Part shown: one piece after another, positions 47,804-59,168 of the stretch
Numbering within the stretch: the first letter of the stretch is position 1
Layout: every line of letters begins with the position of its first letter
Assembly: GCA_002104985.1 (NCBI GenBank)
Contig: MCGO01000002.1
Coordinates: 372,001-436,000 of the forward strand
From: Rhizoclosmatium globosum
Lineage: Eukaryota; Chytridiomycota; Chytridiomycetes; Chytridiales; Chytriomycetaceae
Direction: 5' to 3'
Length of the DNA: 64,000 bases
Notes under the pieces: model-generated
Told to the model about the DNA's origin: nothing
The model's input: the letters and a program-made list of their open reading frames with translations, nothing else
The model's database searches: none
Program-made: the position numbers and the translations under genes

Positions 47804-50182
47804 TTACAATTCTCCCGTTACGTTATCAACTTTCTCTACCAAGGAATCAATCATTCTCGACCCTGTCAGCATACCAGTCGTCAAAACCACAAACTGTCGT
47901 CCACCTTTACCCTTTGACAAAAATCGCAATGACGAAACCTCTGTAGAGGTACATCCTCCCAAAAACAACACAAGTGTCGTCTTTCGTTCCTTGTCTACAC
48001 TACTTCGGGCCACAAAATTCGGGTCCGTGAGCCCTTGCTCCATTTCAAAAGCGGCTCCACCAGGAACAACGCGTGCCAATTCTTCCACTCCTTCCCAACT
48101 GACTTTACGCTCTTTTCTTGCACCCCTTGCTGGAGACGCGGTGCCGCTGCGAGTTGGATTATTGATGTTGGCGTTTAAGCTTATCTGGTCCAAGCTCACC
48201 GACCCCATCCGAACAGCTGGTTTTATGGGTGCAGTGCCGACTCCAAGGAATTTTCCAACACCCGTCGCAGCTTCAACGAGCCTTACTGAGGCAGGAGCAT
48301 ACCCACTGTATACATACGCGATATCTGTGGGGTTTTGTTCATCAATGTCGTCGACAATGACAGCTAGAGGTTTGCGGAGGTTTGCGAATGATGGTTTCAA
48401 GGGCGCAATTGTGGGGCCAGTGCCAACTGTGAGTGGGGTATCGAAAGCAGAAGTTTGGGGAAGTGATGTGAGTAATGAAAGACTATGGAGGTTTTGGAGT
48501 GTTGTAAGGTGATGGATTCCATATGTCTGCACCATTCTTTAGTATACTTGAGCGACTGAAACCAAGAAGAATACCTGAATGATTTCACGCTTGAGCAGTT
48601 CCAGTTGTTTTGCCTTAATGCCTCCACATACAACCGAGTATAGACTAATGAGTCTTAGGGTTTGCAGCAAGGGTGCCTGCTTGTCAACCATTTCTTCAAG
48701 GTAATCAAGTTGCGAAGGAATTTGGTTTCCGGAGAGTACATTTTGTTGAAGCTCAAGGAATTTGTTAAAATCAGGGTCCTGGGTGCGTTTGGTGATTTCT
48801 TCGGCAATACTCGTGTCTGATCAGTGGTTAAAATACGTGCATAGGGAGGGATCAACTTACGAAGCTTTAAGAACGCTTTGTCACCTTCCAATCCTCCCAA
48901 TTTTCCAATAAAGTCTTTGATTTGAGATATGGTTTTGGCGTCGTGACGCGTCTTTTGAGGATGAACAATAAGGACAAAACGAGAAACATTAAGTTATCTT
49001 ACATCTACTTCATCCTGAATTCTACGAGCATTTTGATTCAACACTGCTCCAACCATCGCAAAGTTCAAATCCCGAAGTTGAGTGTACAGTTTATCGATAA
49101 CTGGATTCAGTGATACTTTCTTGGTTTTAATAGGACTGTTAGGAGTATTGGTAGATGCTGTGGCTGTTGCTTGTTGCTGCTGTTGGTTTGCAGGTGTGGC
49201 AATGAAAGACTCGTTTACTTGAACAAATGCTATCAACAAAGTATTAGCCATTAATCAAACTAAACAAGCTCCCTTCAAGCGGTATGCTCTACAAACTTTG
49301 CAAATTAAATAATACTCAACTCGTTTTGATTCCGAAAACCTCATCCACAAGACCCTCATATGTGAGTTGCATACACAGGGGAGTCACTAAGTCAACGGTG
49401 CGATCAAGAATAATGATCGAATCAAAGTCCATTTTTGGAGGAAAGACATTAAAGGGCGAATTGGATGAGGATGGGGACGAGAGTGACGAGCTACTCTCTG
49501 GACTTGAGGAGGAAGCATCCACTTCTCGTCTCATGCGCAGCATAAGGTTTGCAAGAGTATGCGCATTTGTCCCTTTTCCAAGAATCTTGGGAATTATACC
49601 GTGGAGGGCTTGTAGTTTCAAAAGGGCTTTTGCGACTGAATGCAGACAAGAAGGGTCCTTTTCAAGGTAAAGCTGTCTGAAAGCGGCATTGTCGAGTTCG
49701 AGGGAGAGAAGGTCATCGTCGAGAGGAAGGATATCGATTGGCAGAGCTGAAAGAACGACAGATGCCGACACACCAGCATCTTCAAACACGCGTTCACAAA
49801 CAAGAGATCGACGAGGAACAAAGAGAACGTGTACGGGATGGCCAAGGGAGCTGTCCAAGGTTGGTTACAAGGACACATCAGACAAGGAAGATACGCACGC
49901 AGCAACAACAAGCCAGTCAACGACCGCCTTCGCCTCTTTCAACGTCGGCCGCAGAACAACAACAACGCGCAGTGTCGCCGAGTGCTGGACACTGCGCAGC
50001 TCCGCCAGGGCAACAACGCGCTCAACACCCGCACTTCGAAGCGCCGCAGCCTCAACGCCGAGCGACAACGCCCCACTCAGCGCCCCATCAACAACGAGCA
50101 CCGCCTTGGATCCCGCAGACACTCCGGCCCGCGAAAGCGCTGCGAGAAGCGTCTGGGAAATGTGTGCGCGGAGTAGCTCCAT
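47804..50182 (-). CDS. VPS33: VPS33 Sec1/Munc18 subunit of HOPS/CORVET
   Basis: Clamps SNAREs during endosome-lysosome/vacuole fusion. Exons are 50182-49899, 49850-49321, 49229-49003, 48951-48862, 48816-48575 and 48526-47804, in frame. The first intron is 48 bases and removes an in-frame TAA. Diagnostic text: VHVLFVPRRSLVCE, FDSIIILDRTVDLVTPLCMQ LTYEGLVDEVFGI (the SM-family core), DFIGKLGGL, LLQTLRLISLYSVVCGGIK, and the C-terminal FLGGCTSTEVSSLRFLS and RQFVVLTTGMLTGSRMID. Low-complexity insertions (poly-Ser near residue 260, poly-Gln/Ala/Thr near 300) are larger than usual. It lies 18 bases downstream of the BORCS8-like gene on the same strand. Confidence 0.95.
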
Positions 50183-50200
50183 TTATTGGGTGGTTATTTA

Positions 50201-50535
50201 TCATTTATGTAGAAGCCCTTTAAGCTTCTCAACAGACCGATGGAATCCATGCACTCGATTCATCTTGGACACCAGTTCCTGCGCTTCACCTACGTCAGAT
50301 CGTGCCCGCTCAATCTGTCCAAGCTGAACCGCATTCACCAGTTTCTCTGCAACAATCACTGGTGTCTTTTTGAAGATGTGCTCCTGAATCCGGTATAGTC
50401 CAACGGAAGACTCATTCATAATGTGGAGCATCGCGTCGGTGGTTGCCGTCGTAACTGTATCATATCCATTGGTATTGTTACGCCCTATCCAATCAGCAAG
50501 TTACCTTCTGACGCTCGTTCTCGTAAATCAGCCAT
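50201..50535 (-). CDS. BORCS8-like subunit of the BORC lysosome-positioning complex
   Basis: Two exons, 50535-50505 and 50454-50201, giving about 94 residues starting MADLRERASE. The core NESSVGLYRIQEHIFKKTP matches the BORCS8 pattern NEPSxALYRLQEHVRRSLP, and VHGFHRSVEKLKGLL matches VYFRSVEGLLKQA. BORC recruits ARL8 to lysosomes and so sets their position and supports HOPS-dependent fusion (known in animals). It is shorter than the human protein because the C-terminal tail is absent. Its stop codon is 18 bases before the VPS33 start on the same strand. Confidence 0.8.
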
Positions 50536-50566
50536 AATTTCAAGCAATGCTTCAAAGTTTTATTAA

Positions 50567-51445
50567 TTATTTCTTTACTAAACCTCCAGTCACAACCTTC
50601 CTTAGATTCTTCATTTCCACACTTCGGTCTTCCCATGTAGACTTCCTGAGTTTGATTGGTCGATTTCCCACATACTTTCCTGTCAAATGAAATGGAACCA
50701 TTCAGAAAACAGATTATCCAAGAATATTAGACTCACCATCCATTTCCTTCAACGCAGCAACGAAATCATTGGGGTCCTTGAAACTAACAAATCCGTATCC
50801 TTTTGATTTCGTAGTCTTTTTGTCGCGCACAATCTTTGCTTTCACAAAGGAAGGATATTTCGAGAAGGTACGCGTGAGTAGTTCATCTCCCACTTCATTT
50901 CCCAAGTCACCGCAAAACAATCTGAAATCATCTGAAAATAAAACAACGGTCAGACATGATAGTGGCAGAGATGGAAGCTTACTTGGATCCCATTCGAGCA
51001 TAGATTCATCCTCCCACACTTCACCACCCGCTGCACGCAGAATCTTCTTCTTTGTGACTTTTCCTGAGTTAACTTTGTTCTTTGGCATTGAATAGAGGGT
51101 TGAGGCGGACGAGGAGGCAGCTGACTGGCCAAAGAGCGGTCGCGGAGGCAGGGCTGTTGAGGACGACGCCGAGCTGGACAGGCGCTTCTTTTCGTCCTTC
51201 TTCTTCTTTGGCTGCGCTGACGGGACATAGCCGGCGGGATACGGCGCTGCTCCAGACAAGTCCGCGATGCCCATTCGCTCGAGGGTTGATGCCGCAGTCG
51301 GCCGCGGTGGCGCCGCCATCTGCGCGTGCATTGCGAACATGGCTGCGGCTTGCTGTTGCTGCTGGAGTGCTGCTGCGGTTGGCACTGCAATCGGGACATT
51401 GCTCTGCATCCCGAGGCGCGATGGGTGAATGTGGTCGTAAGACAT
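50567..51445 (-). CDS. RBM42: RBM42-type RNA-binding protein
   Basis: Splicing-associated RRM protein. Exons are 51445-50993, 50931-50737 and 50680-50567, in frame, about 253 residues. The low-complexity N-terminus (poly-Gln, Ala, Pro; then KKKKDEKKR) leads to the family-specific RAAGGEVWEDESMLEWDPND, then the single RRM: FRLFCGDLGNEVGDELLTRT (RNP2 region) and SKGYGFVSFKDPNDFVAAL (RNP1), then GKYVGNRPIKLRKSTWEDR. It is the first of three tail-to-head genes (RBM42, BORCS8-like, VPS33) spaced 31 and 18 bases apart. Confidence 0.95.
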
Positions 51446-51514
51446 TGGATGGTTTGTTGTGTTCTTTTCTGTTCTTTCAAAAACAAATCAAAAGAATGGA
51501 ATAGAGAGAAGTAA

Positions 51515-53384
51515 TTAATCAATGAAAGTCTCGTTCTTTCCTTGTACTGTGTGCGTGAACAGAATTAGCAAGTTGATTAACAAGGCTAGGAATACACAAA
51601 CCTTCTTTCTCAATTGAGACTCCAGACGCCACTTGGCAATCTTTAAGATTACACATTTCAAGCACCTTGGAGTTGGCACAAACGACTGTTCCTTCCAATA
51701 CAGCCCTAAAACACATGTCAGTATTTTTCCTCAAAGCAAGACAAAGTACATACTTGTCTTCAATGACACAGTGATCATGCAAGACTGAGTTGATAATCTT
51801 GACATTCTTTCCAATCACACAGTGGTTTCCAATCACAGACTTTTTGATACTTGTCTTCTCTCCCACGCGACAGCTATCTCCCACCAGCGAATCTCCAACC
51901 TGACATCCCTTGGCTCGCTCCACAGATCGAGGAACAAGCTCTTCAGGCGTGATTGTCTTGATCAAAGCACGGGATCCCTCCAAGTAGTTTGGAACACTGT
52001 TTACACGGAAACAGTACCCCTCCTTCGCAACCAGTGCAGTACAAACAATATGTTTGTGGAAATCTGTAGTTACTTCATCATCTTCCACATCATCCAAGAG
52101 AATTGTGGATGAAGCTGTTGATGGTGGGTTGTGCAGGTTCTGTCGCAAGTAGTGTTCGTGCATACTCTGACTGTACGTCGCATTCACGAATCCTCCACCC
52201 GTGCTTGATTGATGGCGAGACGTGTAAAATTCGTCGTAGCTCAATCCGCCGGCTTTGAGATCTGAAAGCGAATCAGTCGGCAGAAGGACCAAAGTGAAAC
52301 CGATTCTTACACTTCTCAACTCCTTCACGCTTCAAGACTTTCTCAGAGTATTGGAAATGCGTCAACAAAGGAATCAACTCTTCCTTGATACTCTGAATCT
52401 TGGATTTGGACAAGAAGTCAATGACCCAATGCTTGAACACGTACAAATGAGCATCACGCAGCTTGGTATGAATATTCACGACCGGGAATCTGAAATTAAT
52501 AGGATTAAATCTCCAGCCCACAACTTCTGTTTCCTTACTTGTCCAAAATCGACATTCGAACAGGCAACTCATCATCCACTTCATCTCCCGCGACAGAAAA
52601 CAGCAACCGACATGTAGAATGATCAATGGCAACATATTCAATCAAGTCATCGTCCTTGCTCTTTGAGCTTGCGACTTCTCCTTCAGCTTTCAAAGGTTCA
52701 TGGAACAGAGCTGTGAATGTTGGAGATTGGATTCTGAAAACGTCGAGGAGCTTATTGGGAGGGTAGTTTGTGATTGTGTCGCAGGAAAGTACGATGAAGT
52801 CGGTCTAAACGGGTGTGGGTTACAGATTCCCATTATGATGCCACTTTGGCTCACCTTGATTCTGTTAGCAACCAATCTCAATGCATCCGCAGATGAAGTT
52901 CCACTTCCTTTTGATTTGATGACTTCAACTTTTGCATTTGGGTATCGCTCAGAAACATTCAGGACGTTGTGGATATAGTTGTTGATTTTCTTGTGAGCTT
53001 CTTCTTGGCATACAATCAAAATATCTGTCAGTGTGTAAAAGATTTGGTTCTTCAGTCTTCATGCTTGCGTTAATGGGAAAGGGAGCGAACCGTTGATCAT
53101 GGCTGTTTCGAGCCATTCAAGTTGATAGAAGAGCATTGGTTTGTTGGCCAATGGTAATAGCGCTTTTGGACAGTTGTCGTCGATAAGTGGAAAGAGTCTA
53201 ATGATTTCATGGTCAATTGGTGTTGGGGTTGTGAGAGTTTGTGCAACTTACTTTGCGCCAGACCCGCACAGGATTACAGCCTGATGAGATGTTAGTACGT
53301 CTACGCTCCACGAATGTAATGCATTTGCCGCACCTGGAACTCCTTTGAGTGGGCAAGGCCTCCAGCAGCTCCAAAAGTCTCCAT
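51515..53384 (-). CDS. GCD1: Translation initiation factor eIF2B subunit gamma
   Basis: Part of the catalytic gamma-epsilon arm of eIF2B, the GTP exchange factor for eIF2. Exons are 53384-53334, 53280-53252, 53197-53091, 53024-52855, 52804-52539, 52489-52311, 52261-51754, 51705-51602 and 51540-51515, in frame. The nucleotidyltransferase-like half has AVILCGSGAKLFPL, CPKALLPLANKPMLFYQLEW, TDFIVLSCDTIT and NIHTKLRDAHLYVFKHWVID FL. The left-handed beta-helix half shows hexapeptide repeats: GDSLVGDSCRVGEKTSIKKS, VIGNHCVIGKNVKI, VLEGTVVCANSKV. The DAHLY block and overall layout fit gamma rather than epsilon, because the C-terminal HEAT/W2 domain is absent. It is divergent from the kinase gene. Confidence 0.92.
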
Positions 53385-53438
53385 TTTGTGATGATTCGAA
53401 CAACCCAAAAAAGAAAGCAGCAGTGTCCTTGCATCCAA

Positions 53439-54777
53439 ATGCAGACCATTAGGCGATTAGGAACTGGAACTTCTTCCCGTGTCACTCTCTGCAGAGTTAC
53501 TGCTGCTTCTTCTTTATCTTCATCCTGTAGTGTTGGTTCATTGGTAGCCGTCAAATCAGTTTCTCTGAAGCGCCTTGCAGATCCAAAGTTCCAAGATCGT
53601 TTCATAGCAGAGGCCACTATCCTGAAGAATCTCTCACATCCGAATATCGTTTCCTTCTTGGATATTACTTGGAACAGAAATGTCGTTTCATTGGTTTTGG
53701 AGTTTTGCGATATGGGAACACTTAAAGCATTCCTTGCCAAATGGCCTGGGGGAAGACTAAAAGAAGTAGAAGGGCGATTCTTTTTCAGGCAGCTGGTGAG
53801 TTTGGAGTTAGATGTATTGAATTCACGGCCTAATATTTATCGGAGGCAAGGCGAATGGAATGCAATACATACGAAGCCAGGGGCTCGTGCATCGCGATTT
53901 AAAAACGGAGAACTTGTTGCTTATGGGTGATCCCTCGTTTAAGACGCTTCCAGTCCTCAAAATTGCAGACTTTGGCCTCTCAAGAGAGGACTCGGAGTCC
54001 TTCAGCGAGAAAATTGGCACGCTACAATACATGGCTCCTGAAGTGTTGATAAATCACGAATATGATGCACGATGTGATTTGTGGTCTATGGGAATCGTGT
54101 ATTACGAAATCTTGGTTGGAACGCCTCCATACATTACATCCAAAACAGCAGACGAACTTATTTCCAATATCTGTGCATCGTCTCCTACATCTTTGTCGTT
54201 ACCACAAGAGATTTCTGGGACCGTCTCAGCTTCAGCCAACAAACTCGTCTCTGAGCTCTTAACACGAAATCTAATTGTTAGAATACCCTTTGAAGTATTA
54301 TGGGAATCAACCTATCTTGATCTTGATCACATTCCGTCTTCGCAGTCAATACGTAAAGCACATACATTTCTTGACCAAGCCATCACACTTGATGAATCCA
54401 TTGGTCCTCTCTCGTCTCCTGGAATAATCAAGACTCGACAACTTTTAGAGAGACTGGAAAATGTAATCAATCTTTATATGGAAGCAATTGAGCACCTCCT
54501 GTCGCATTTGCAGTTTGTCGTGAATCGTGAATCAAGTGAAGCCGTGAAATCAAAACACCAGATATCGTTGTGCTTGGAACGCGTCGAAAAACGAAAAATA
54601 GAGGCGGTGTCTATCCGCACTGACGTAGGGAATAATGGACAGACACGTTGGAATGCATTTGGTTGGTATGGCTCACGGAACCAACCTATTGATCCTCCAG
54701 ATGCTGCAGAGTCTTGGTTCAAGCATCAACTTCCGTTTGAAAACATTTCTCCGTATTATTATCGTCGAATAAACTAA
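53439..54777 (+). CDS. ULK/ATG1-like serine/threonine protein kinase
   Basis: Exons are 53439-53796 and 53852-54777, in frame; ATG 53391 is an alternative start only 6 bases from the divergent eIF2B-gamma ATG. The kinase domain: LGTGTSSRVTLCRV (Gly loop), LVAVKSV (Lys), HRDLKTENLLL (catalytic loop), IADFGLSRE (DFG), GTLQYMAPEVL (APE), CDLWSMGIVYYEILVGTPPY. The QxLAxGMxYIRSxGLVHRDL context and the P+1 region are typical of the ULK/ATG1 group. A C-terminal helical region follows (RQLLERLENVINLYMEAIEHLL), perhaps a degenerate MIT-type bundle. The lobe after APE is somewhat shortened. It is the last unique gene before the repeat array. Confidence 0.88.
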
Positions 54778-55195
54778 AGAAATGAAGAGTATAGGGTAGA
54801 TTATGTGTTTATTTGAGACATGAAACTGAGATTAGCTTCACTCAAAGGAAGCCGCTATCAATTTATGATCGCGCCTGCTAAGAGTTACTAACAGTGAACG
54901 CCACGTGTGTCACATCCGGAAGTGTCCTTCTCGCACAACTGTCCTCCGCCTTTAATCAATAAAATTCGTCCTATTCTCACCCTCTCTCTATATTTTGAGG
55001 TTGGTTAATGACTTCGCAATGCTTTATATAACTTTGGCAGTGTTCGTTTTTGAAAAAACTACACTTGGAAAAGAGTTTCAGGACACTTCCAAAAATTGTC
55101 ACCCAAAATGAGGAAGGGAACTGGTTGCAGTTACGATACATTGAAAATACATTAAGAGTACGCATAATAAAAGGCCCAACATCACAACTATTGTC

Positions 55196-55268
55196 CAAAA
55201 GGGGGGGGCTCGAGGGGGGTTTTTAGGGGGGAAGGAAGGGGGGGGCTTGTCCCCCCCCTCCCCCCTAA
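55196..55268. repeat. G-run/C-run hairpin and potential G-quadruplex
   Basis: Runs of 8, 6, 6 and 8 G within about 45 bases on the plus strand, then CTTGT, then 8 C, T, 6 C. The right-hand G-runs can pair with the C-runs as an inverted repeat, and four G-runs can form a quadruplex. Run lengths may be inexact in the assembly. Confidence 0.7.
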
Positions 55269-55479
55269 TAATAGTGAGGTCCCCGAAATATTTTTGTTTG
55301 AGGATACGTTCAGGAAGTTTAGCTTTAGAGTGATGGAATAATGAGGTTGAGATGGAGATCTTTCTTCTTCCTCTGTGTCTAGCTTCCAAACTTTGGGTGC
55401 TAACAAAATATTGAGAATTGTTCGGATTTATTATCAACAAATTCGTGTTAAAACAGTGTTTTTGGGGATTCTGTTGAAG

Positions 55480-55598
55480 TGTTGAACTGTTGAATTGTTG
55501 AATTGCAAATCCTTTGTTGAAGTGTTGAATTGTTGAATTGCAAATCCTTTGTTGAAGTGTTGAATTGTTGAATTGCAAATCCTTTGTTGAACTGTTGA
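55480..55598. repeat. Minisatellite, about 36-base unit, three to four copies
   Basis: Tandem units of the form gttgaagtgttgaattgttg followed by aattgcaaatccttt, with a shorter internal period (gttgaa). They lie at the right end of the nested insertion, next to the duplicated CACGTG. Confidence 0.8.
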
Positions 55599-56522
55599 AT
55601 CGCACGTGAAGGCTCCAGAATGTTCACCAAAAGAGAGGGATGAAGGAGAAAAAAGAAAGAAAGAAACGACAACGAGAATAGATTGAGAAAGGAGAGAGAG
55701 AGGTAGGTAAGGAGAGGAGGAGAGAGGAGAGGAGGGGGGGCAGAAGCTCGTATGTCTATCACAGCAACAATCATGCACTCAGCGGTGGTGGACAGCCACA
55801 TTCTTACATTGGAAGAATCAAGCACTTACAGACTTTCTACAAGGACGATTACGCTCCTAACAACCAGTCAGTGCAATGTGATAAAGCACCGAGTTGTCTG
55901 CTAGGATGAGGACCCAGAACTGTCACGAGTGACATTAAGAGCCGTCTCATTTGAACGCGTTGCGCCAAAAGGGAAGTGACAGACGGGTGAAAGAAGGTCA
56001 ATGTAGAGAATGGCAATCCTGCTTCAGAGCCTCTCCGCCGTCGCCGGGCGAGGAGAGGCTCGTTGTCGCAGGGGCTTCCATTGAACGCGTCTAACAGCCA
56101 AACCAACGGACAGGTAATAAATACCATCAACCTTCAACGTGTCCAAGGTGCACCGGATCAGAGTCCAGTGCAGGGTACCGCGTGAGCAGACCACTCCATG
56201 CGCCAAAGGTGTTTTGCGAGCAACAATTTCTGTGCATCTGACAATTCACTTCCACGTCATAAAAACAAAACAGAAAAAATCACAGCCTTCATCAAGCAGT
56301 GTGGTAAAGAAAGAACTTGTACTCGCTAATTTGAAGTAAGAAAAACTGTGAGAATACAATCCTTTTAATTGAGCAATTAATCAAATCGGAAATCGTGCAA
56401 ATAGAAACGCAAATAGCAACTACAGAATTGATCACTCAATTGTGGAGTGAAAGAAACGTCCTCGGAAAGCTTGGATAGAATTGTTAAAATGTAGAACTCC
56501 AAATTCAAACCATTATACTTAC

Positions 56523-57388
56523 ATGCTAGTGTGGACAAGGGGTTCAAGCGAACACTGCCAGGAGGAGGAGGCTTTGGCCCATTCCCATTCTTACGAAAGC
56601 GCTTGTTGTTCTTATTCAGCTTCTTCTTCATCTTGTTTTTTTCCTGGCGCAATAGGCGGCGGACATTATCTTTATGTGCTTTCTGATCATTTGCGCTAAG
56701 TTCCATCCACAGTGTTTGGTCAAATCTGCTCAATCCTGGATAAAAACAACCATGAGCAACAGTTCTCTTCTGCAGGAAATACCTGAAGTCGCGAGATCAA
56801 GACGAAGAATTCCGTTTTCTCTGAAGAGCCCTGGACACTCATGCACAATATTATCTGGTGCGATTGTTTCGGTTGGGTTCTGAATGTCCGAAACTGTGTC
56901 CTCACTGGCCGCAACGCGTTCAACCTCTTCAACAGGTGCATTGAGAGTGCTCAGAAATATGTCTTGCTGAGAATCATGCGCTGGGTAGAGCTCTTGGCTG
57001 ATTGGAGGTGCTTGGACGGGAGACGAGGGGAGGGAAGGCCCAGAGCAATCTAGGATCAACTTAGAAACTACATGAACAAGAAATCAACTTTACGAGAAGG
57101 ATCCGGAGACCCTGTGTTTGATGGTTGCGTAGTGGCCTTCGAGGATTGCTTTGAAGACAGCGACTGCGTTGACTCCGATGATGAAACCTCTGGAGACGCG
57201 GTGGCTTGTCTCTTTCGCTGGTTGCTCCTGAATGCAAAGATATTAGACCTGTGTGTTGAAACCCATTGGGGGTAAGAAACACAAGAATTTCGTACATTTG
57301 GTATGGTTGATTGGTGTTTATTTTTCAATTGAATGAAAGGAAAGAAGATAAATCTGGCATCAGCTTCACTCAAGGAGGCCATAATCAA
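56523..57388 (-). pseudogene. Lys/Ser-rich gene fragment in array unit 1
   Basis: Same spliced reading as described for unit 2 (58347-59203), with a few differences, such as SANDQ for SADDQ and KKKLNKNN for KKKLKKNN, and an extra few codons before DIQNPTET. The differences keep the frame open. Confidence 0.45.
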
Positions 57389-59168
57389 TTATTGATCATG
57401 TCTGCTAAGAGATACTAACAGTGAACGCCACGTGAAGGCTCCAGAATGTTCACCAAAAGAGAGGGATGAAGGAGAAAAAAGAAAGAAAGAAACGACAACG
57501 AGAATAGATTGAGAAAGAAGAGAGAGAGGTAGGTAAGGAGAGGAGGAGAGAGGAGAGGAGGGGGCAGAAGCTCGTATGTCTATCACAGCAACAATCATGC
57601 ACTCAGCGGTGGTGGACAGCCACATTCTTACATTGGAAGAATCAAGCGCTTACAGACTTTCTACAAGGACGATTACGCTCCTAACAACCAGTCAGTGCAA
57701 TGTGATAAAGCACCGAGTTGTCTGCTAGGATGAGGACCCAGAACTGTCACGAGTGACATTAAGAGCCGTCTCATTTGAACGCGTTGCGCCAAAAGGGAAG
57801 TGACAGACGGGTGAAAGAAGGTCAATGTAGAGAATCGCGATCCTGCTTCAGAGCCTCTCCGCCGTCGCCGGGCGAGGAGAGGCTCGTTGTCGCAGGGGCT
57901 TCCATTGAACGCGTCTAACAGCCAAACCAACGGACGGGTAATAAATACCATCAACCTTTAACGTGTCCAAGGTGCACCGGATCAGAGTCCAGTGCAGGGT
58001 ACCGCGTGAGCAGACCACTCCATGCGCCAAAGGTGTTTTGCGAGCAACAATTTCTGTGCATCTGACAATTCACTTCCACGTCATAAAAACAAAACAGAAA
58101 AAATCACAGCCTTCATCAAGCAGTGTGGTAAAGAAAGAACTTGTACTCGCTAATTTGAAGTAAGAAAAACTGTGAGAATACAATCCTTTTAATTGAGCAA
58201 TTAATCAAATCGGAAATCGTGCAAATAGAAACGCAAATAGCAACTACAGAATTGATCACTCAATTGTGGAGTGAAAGAAACGTCCTCGGAAAGCTTGGAT
58301 AGAATTGTTAAAATGTAGAACTCCAAATTCAAACCATTATACTTACATGCTAGTGTGGACAAGGGGTTCAAGCGAACACTGCCAGGAGGAGGAGGCTTTG
58401 GCCCATTCCCATTCTTACGAAAGCGCTTGTTGTTCTTCTTCAGCTTCTTCTTCATCTTGTTTTTTTCCTGGCGCAATAGGCGGCGGACATTATCTTTATG
58501 TGCTTTCTGATCATCTGCGCTAAGTTCCATCCACAGTGTTTGGTCAAATCTGCTCAATCCTGGATAAAAACAACCATGAGCAACAGTTCTCTTCTGCAGG
58601 AAATACCTGAAGTCGCGAGATCAAGACGAAGAATTCCGTTTTCTCTGAAGAGCCCTGGACACTCATGCACAATATTATCTGGTGCGATTGTTTCGGTTGG
58701 GTTCTGAATGTCCGAAACACTGACCACAACGCGTTCAACCTCTTCAACAGGTGCATTGAGAGTGCTCAGAAAAATCTCTTGCTGAGAATCATGCGCTGGG
58801 TAGAGCTCTTGGCTGATTGGAGGTGCTTGGACGGGAGACGAGGGGAGGGAAGGCCCAGAGCAATCTAGGATCAACTTAGAAACTACATGAACAAGACATC
58901 AACTTTACGAGAAGGATCCGGAGACCCTGTGTTTGATGGTTGCGTAGTGGCCTTCGAGGATTGCTTTGAAGACAGCGACTGAGTTGACTCCGATGATGAA
59001 ACCTCTGGAGACGCGGTGGCTTGTCTCTTTCGCTGGTTGCTCCTGAATGTGAAGATATTAGACCTGTGTGTTGAAACCCATTGGGGGTAAGAAACACAAG
59101 AATTTCGTACATTTGGTATGGTTGATTGGTGTTTATTTTTCAATTGAATGAAAGGAAAGAAGATAAAT
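57354..59168. repeat. Array unit 2 (1,815 bases)
   Basis: From ctggcatcagcttcactcaa to the next copy of the same words at 59169. The left 730 bases are homologous to the solo repeat at 6.7 kb; the right 1,085 bases are absent there. It contains the stem GCCTCTCC...GGAGAGGC with perfect arms. No difference from units 3 and 4 was seen by eye. Confidence 0.92.

Larger units (their letters stand above)
54908..55602. mobile_element. Nested 695-base insertion with 6-base target duplication
   Basis: The uninterrupted site is visible in units 2-5 as cgccACGTGaaggctcc. Here CACGTG is present on both sides of 695 extra bases, so the insert carries a 6-base duplication. The insert starts TGTCACATCCGG and ends GTTGAATCG, with no terminal inverted repeats and no recognisable protein. 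It contains long G-runs (55201-55245) facing C-runs (55251-55265) and a minisatellite (55480-55595). Confidence 0.75.
54832..57353. repeat. Array unit 1, divergent and split by an insertion
   Basis: The first copy of the tandem unit begins in the 3' flank of the kinase gene (gagattagcttcactcaaa). It matches the later units up to CACGTG at 54902-54907 and resumes at CACGTG 55603-55608. Without the insert its period to unit 2 is about 1,824 bases, nine more than the later units. It differs from them by several substitutions and a small indel near 56895-56910. Edge copies of arrays are usually the most diverged, as here. Confidence 0.85.

Noticed and set aside
49850..49898. In-frame TAA in VPS33 suggesting a truncated gene
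   Set aside because: A 48-base intron (GTGCGT to GGACAG) removes it and restores conserved text in frame.
53797..53851. Apparent frameshift in the kinase gene before GMQYIRSQG
   Set aside because: Using the acceptor at 53850-53851 (GGCAAG) instead of the earlier GGAG keeps frame and matches the family.
55196..55268. G-rich runs as telomeric repeat
   Set aside because: No TTAGGG-type periodicity; homopolymer runs of varying length inside an insertion.
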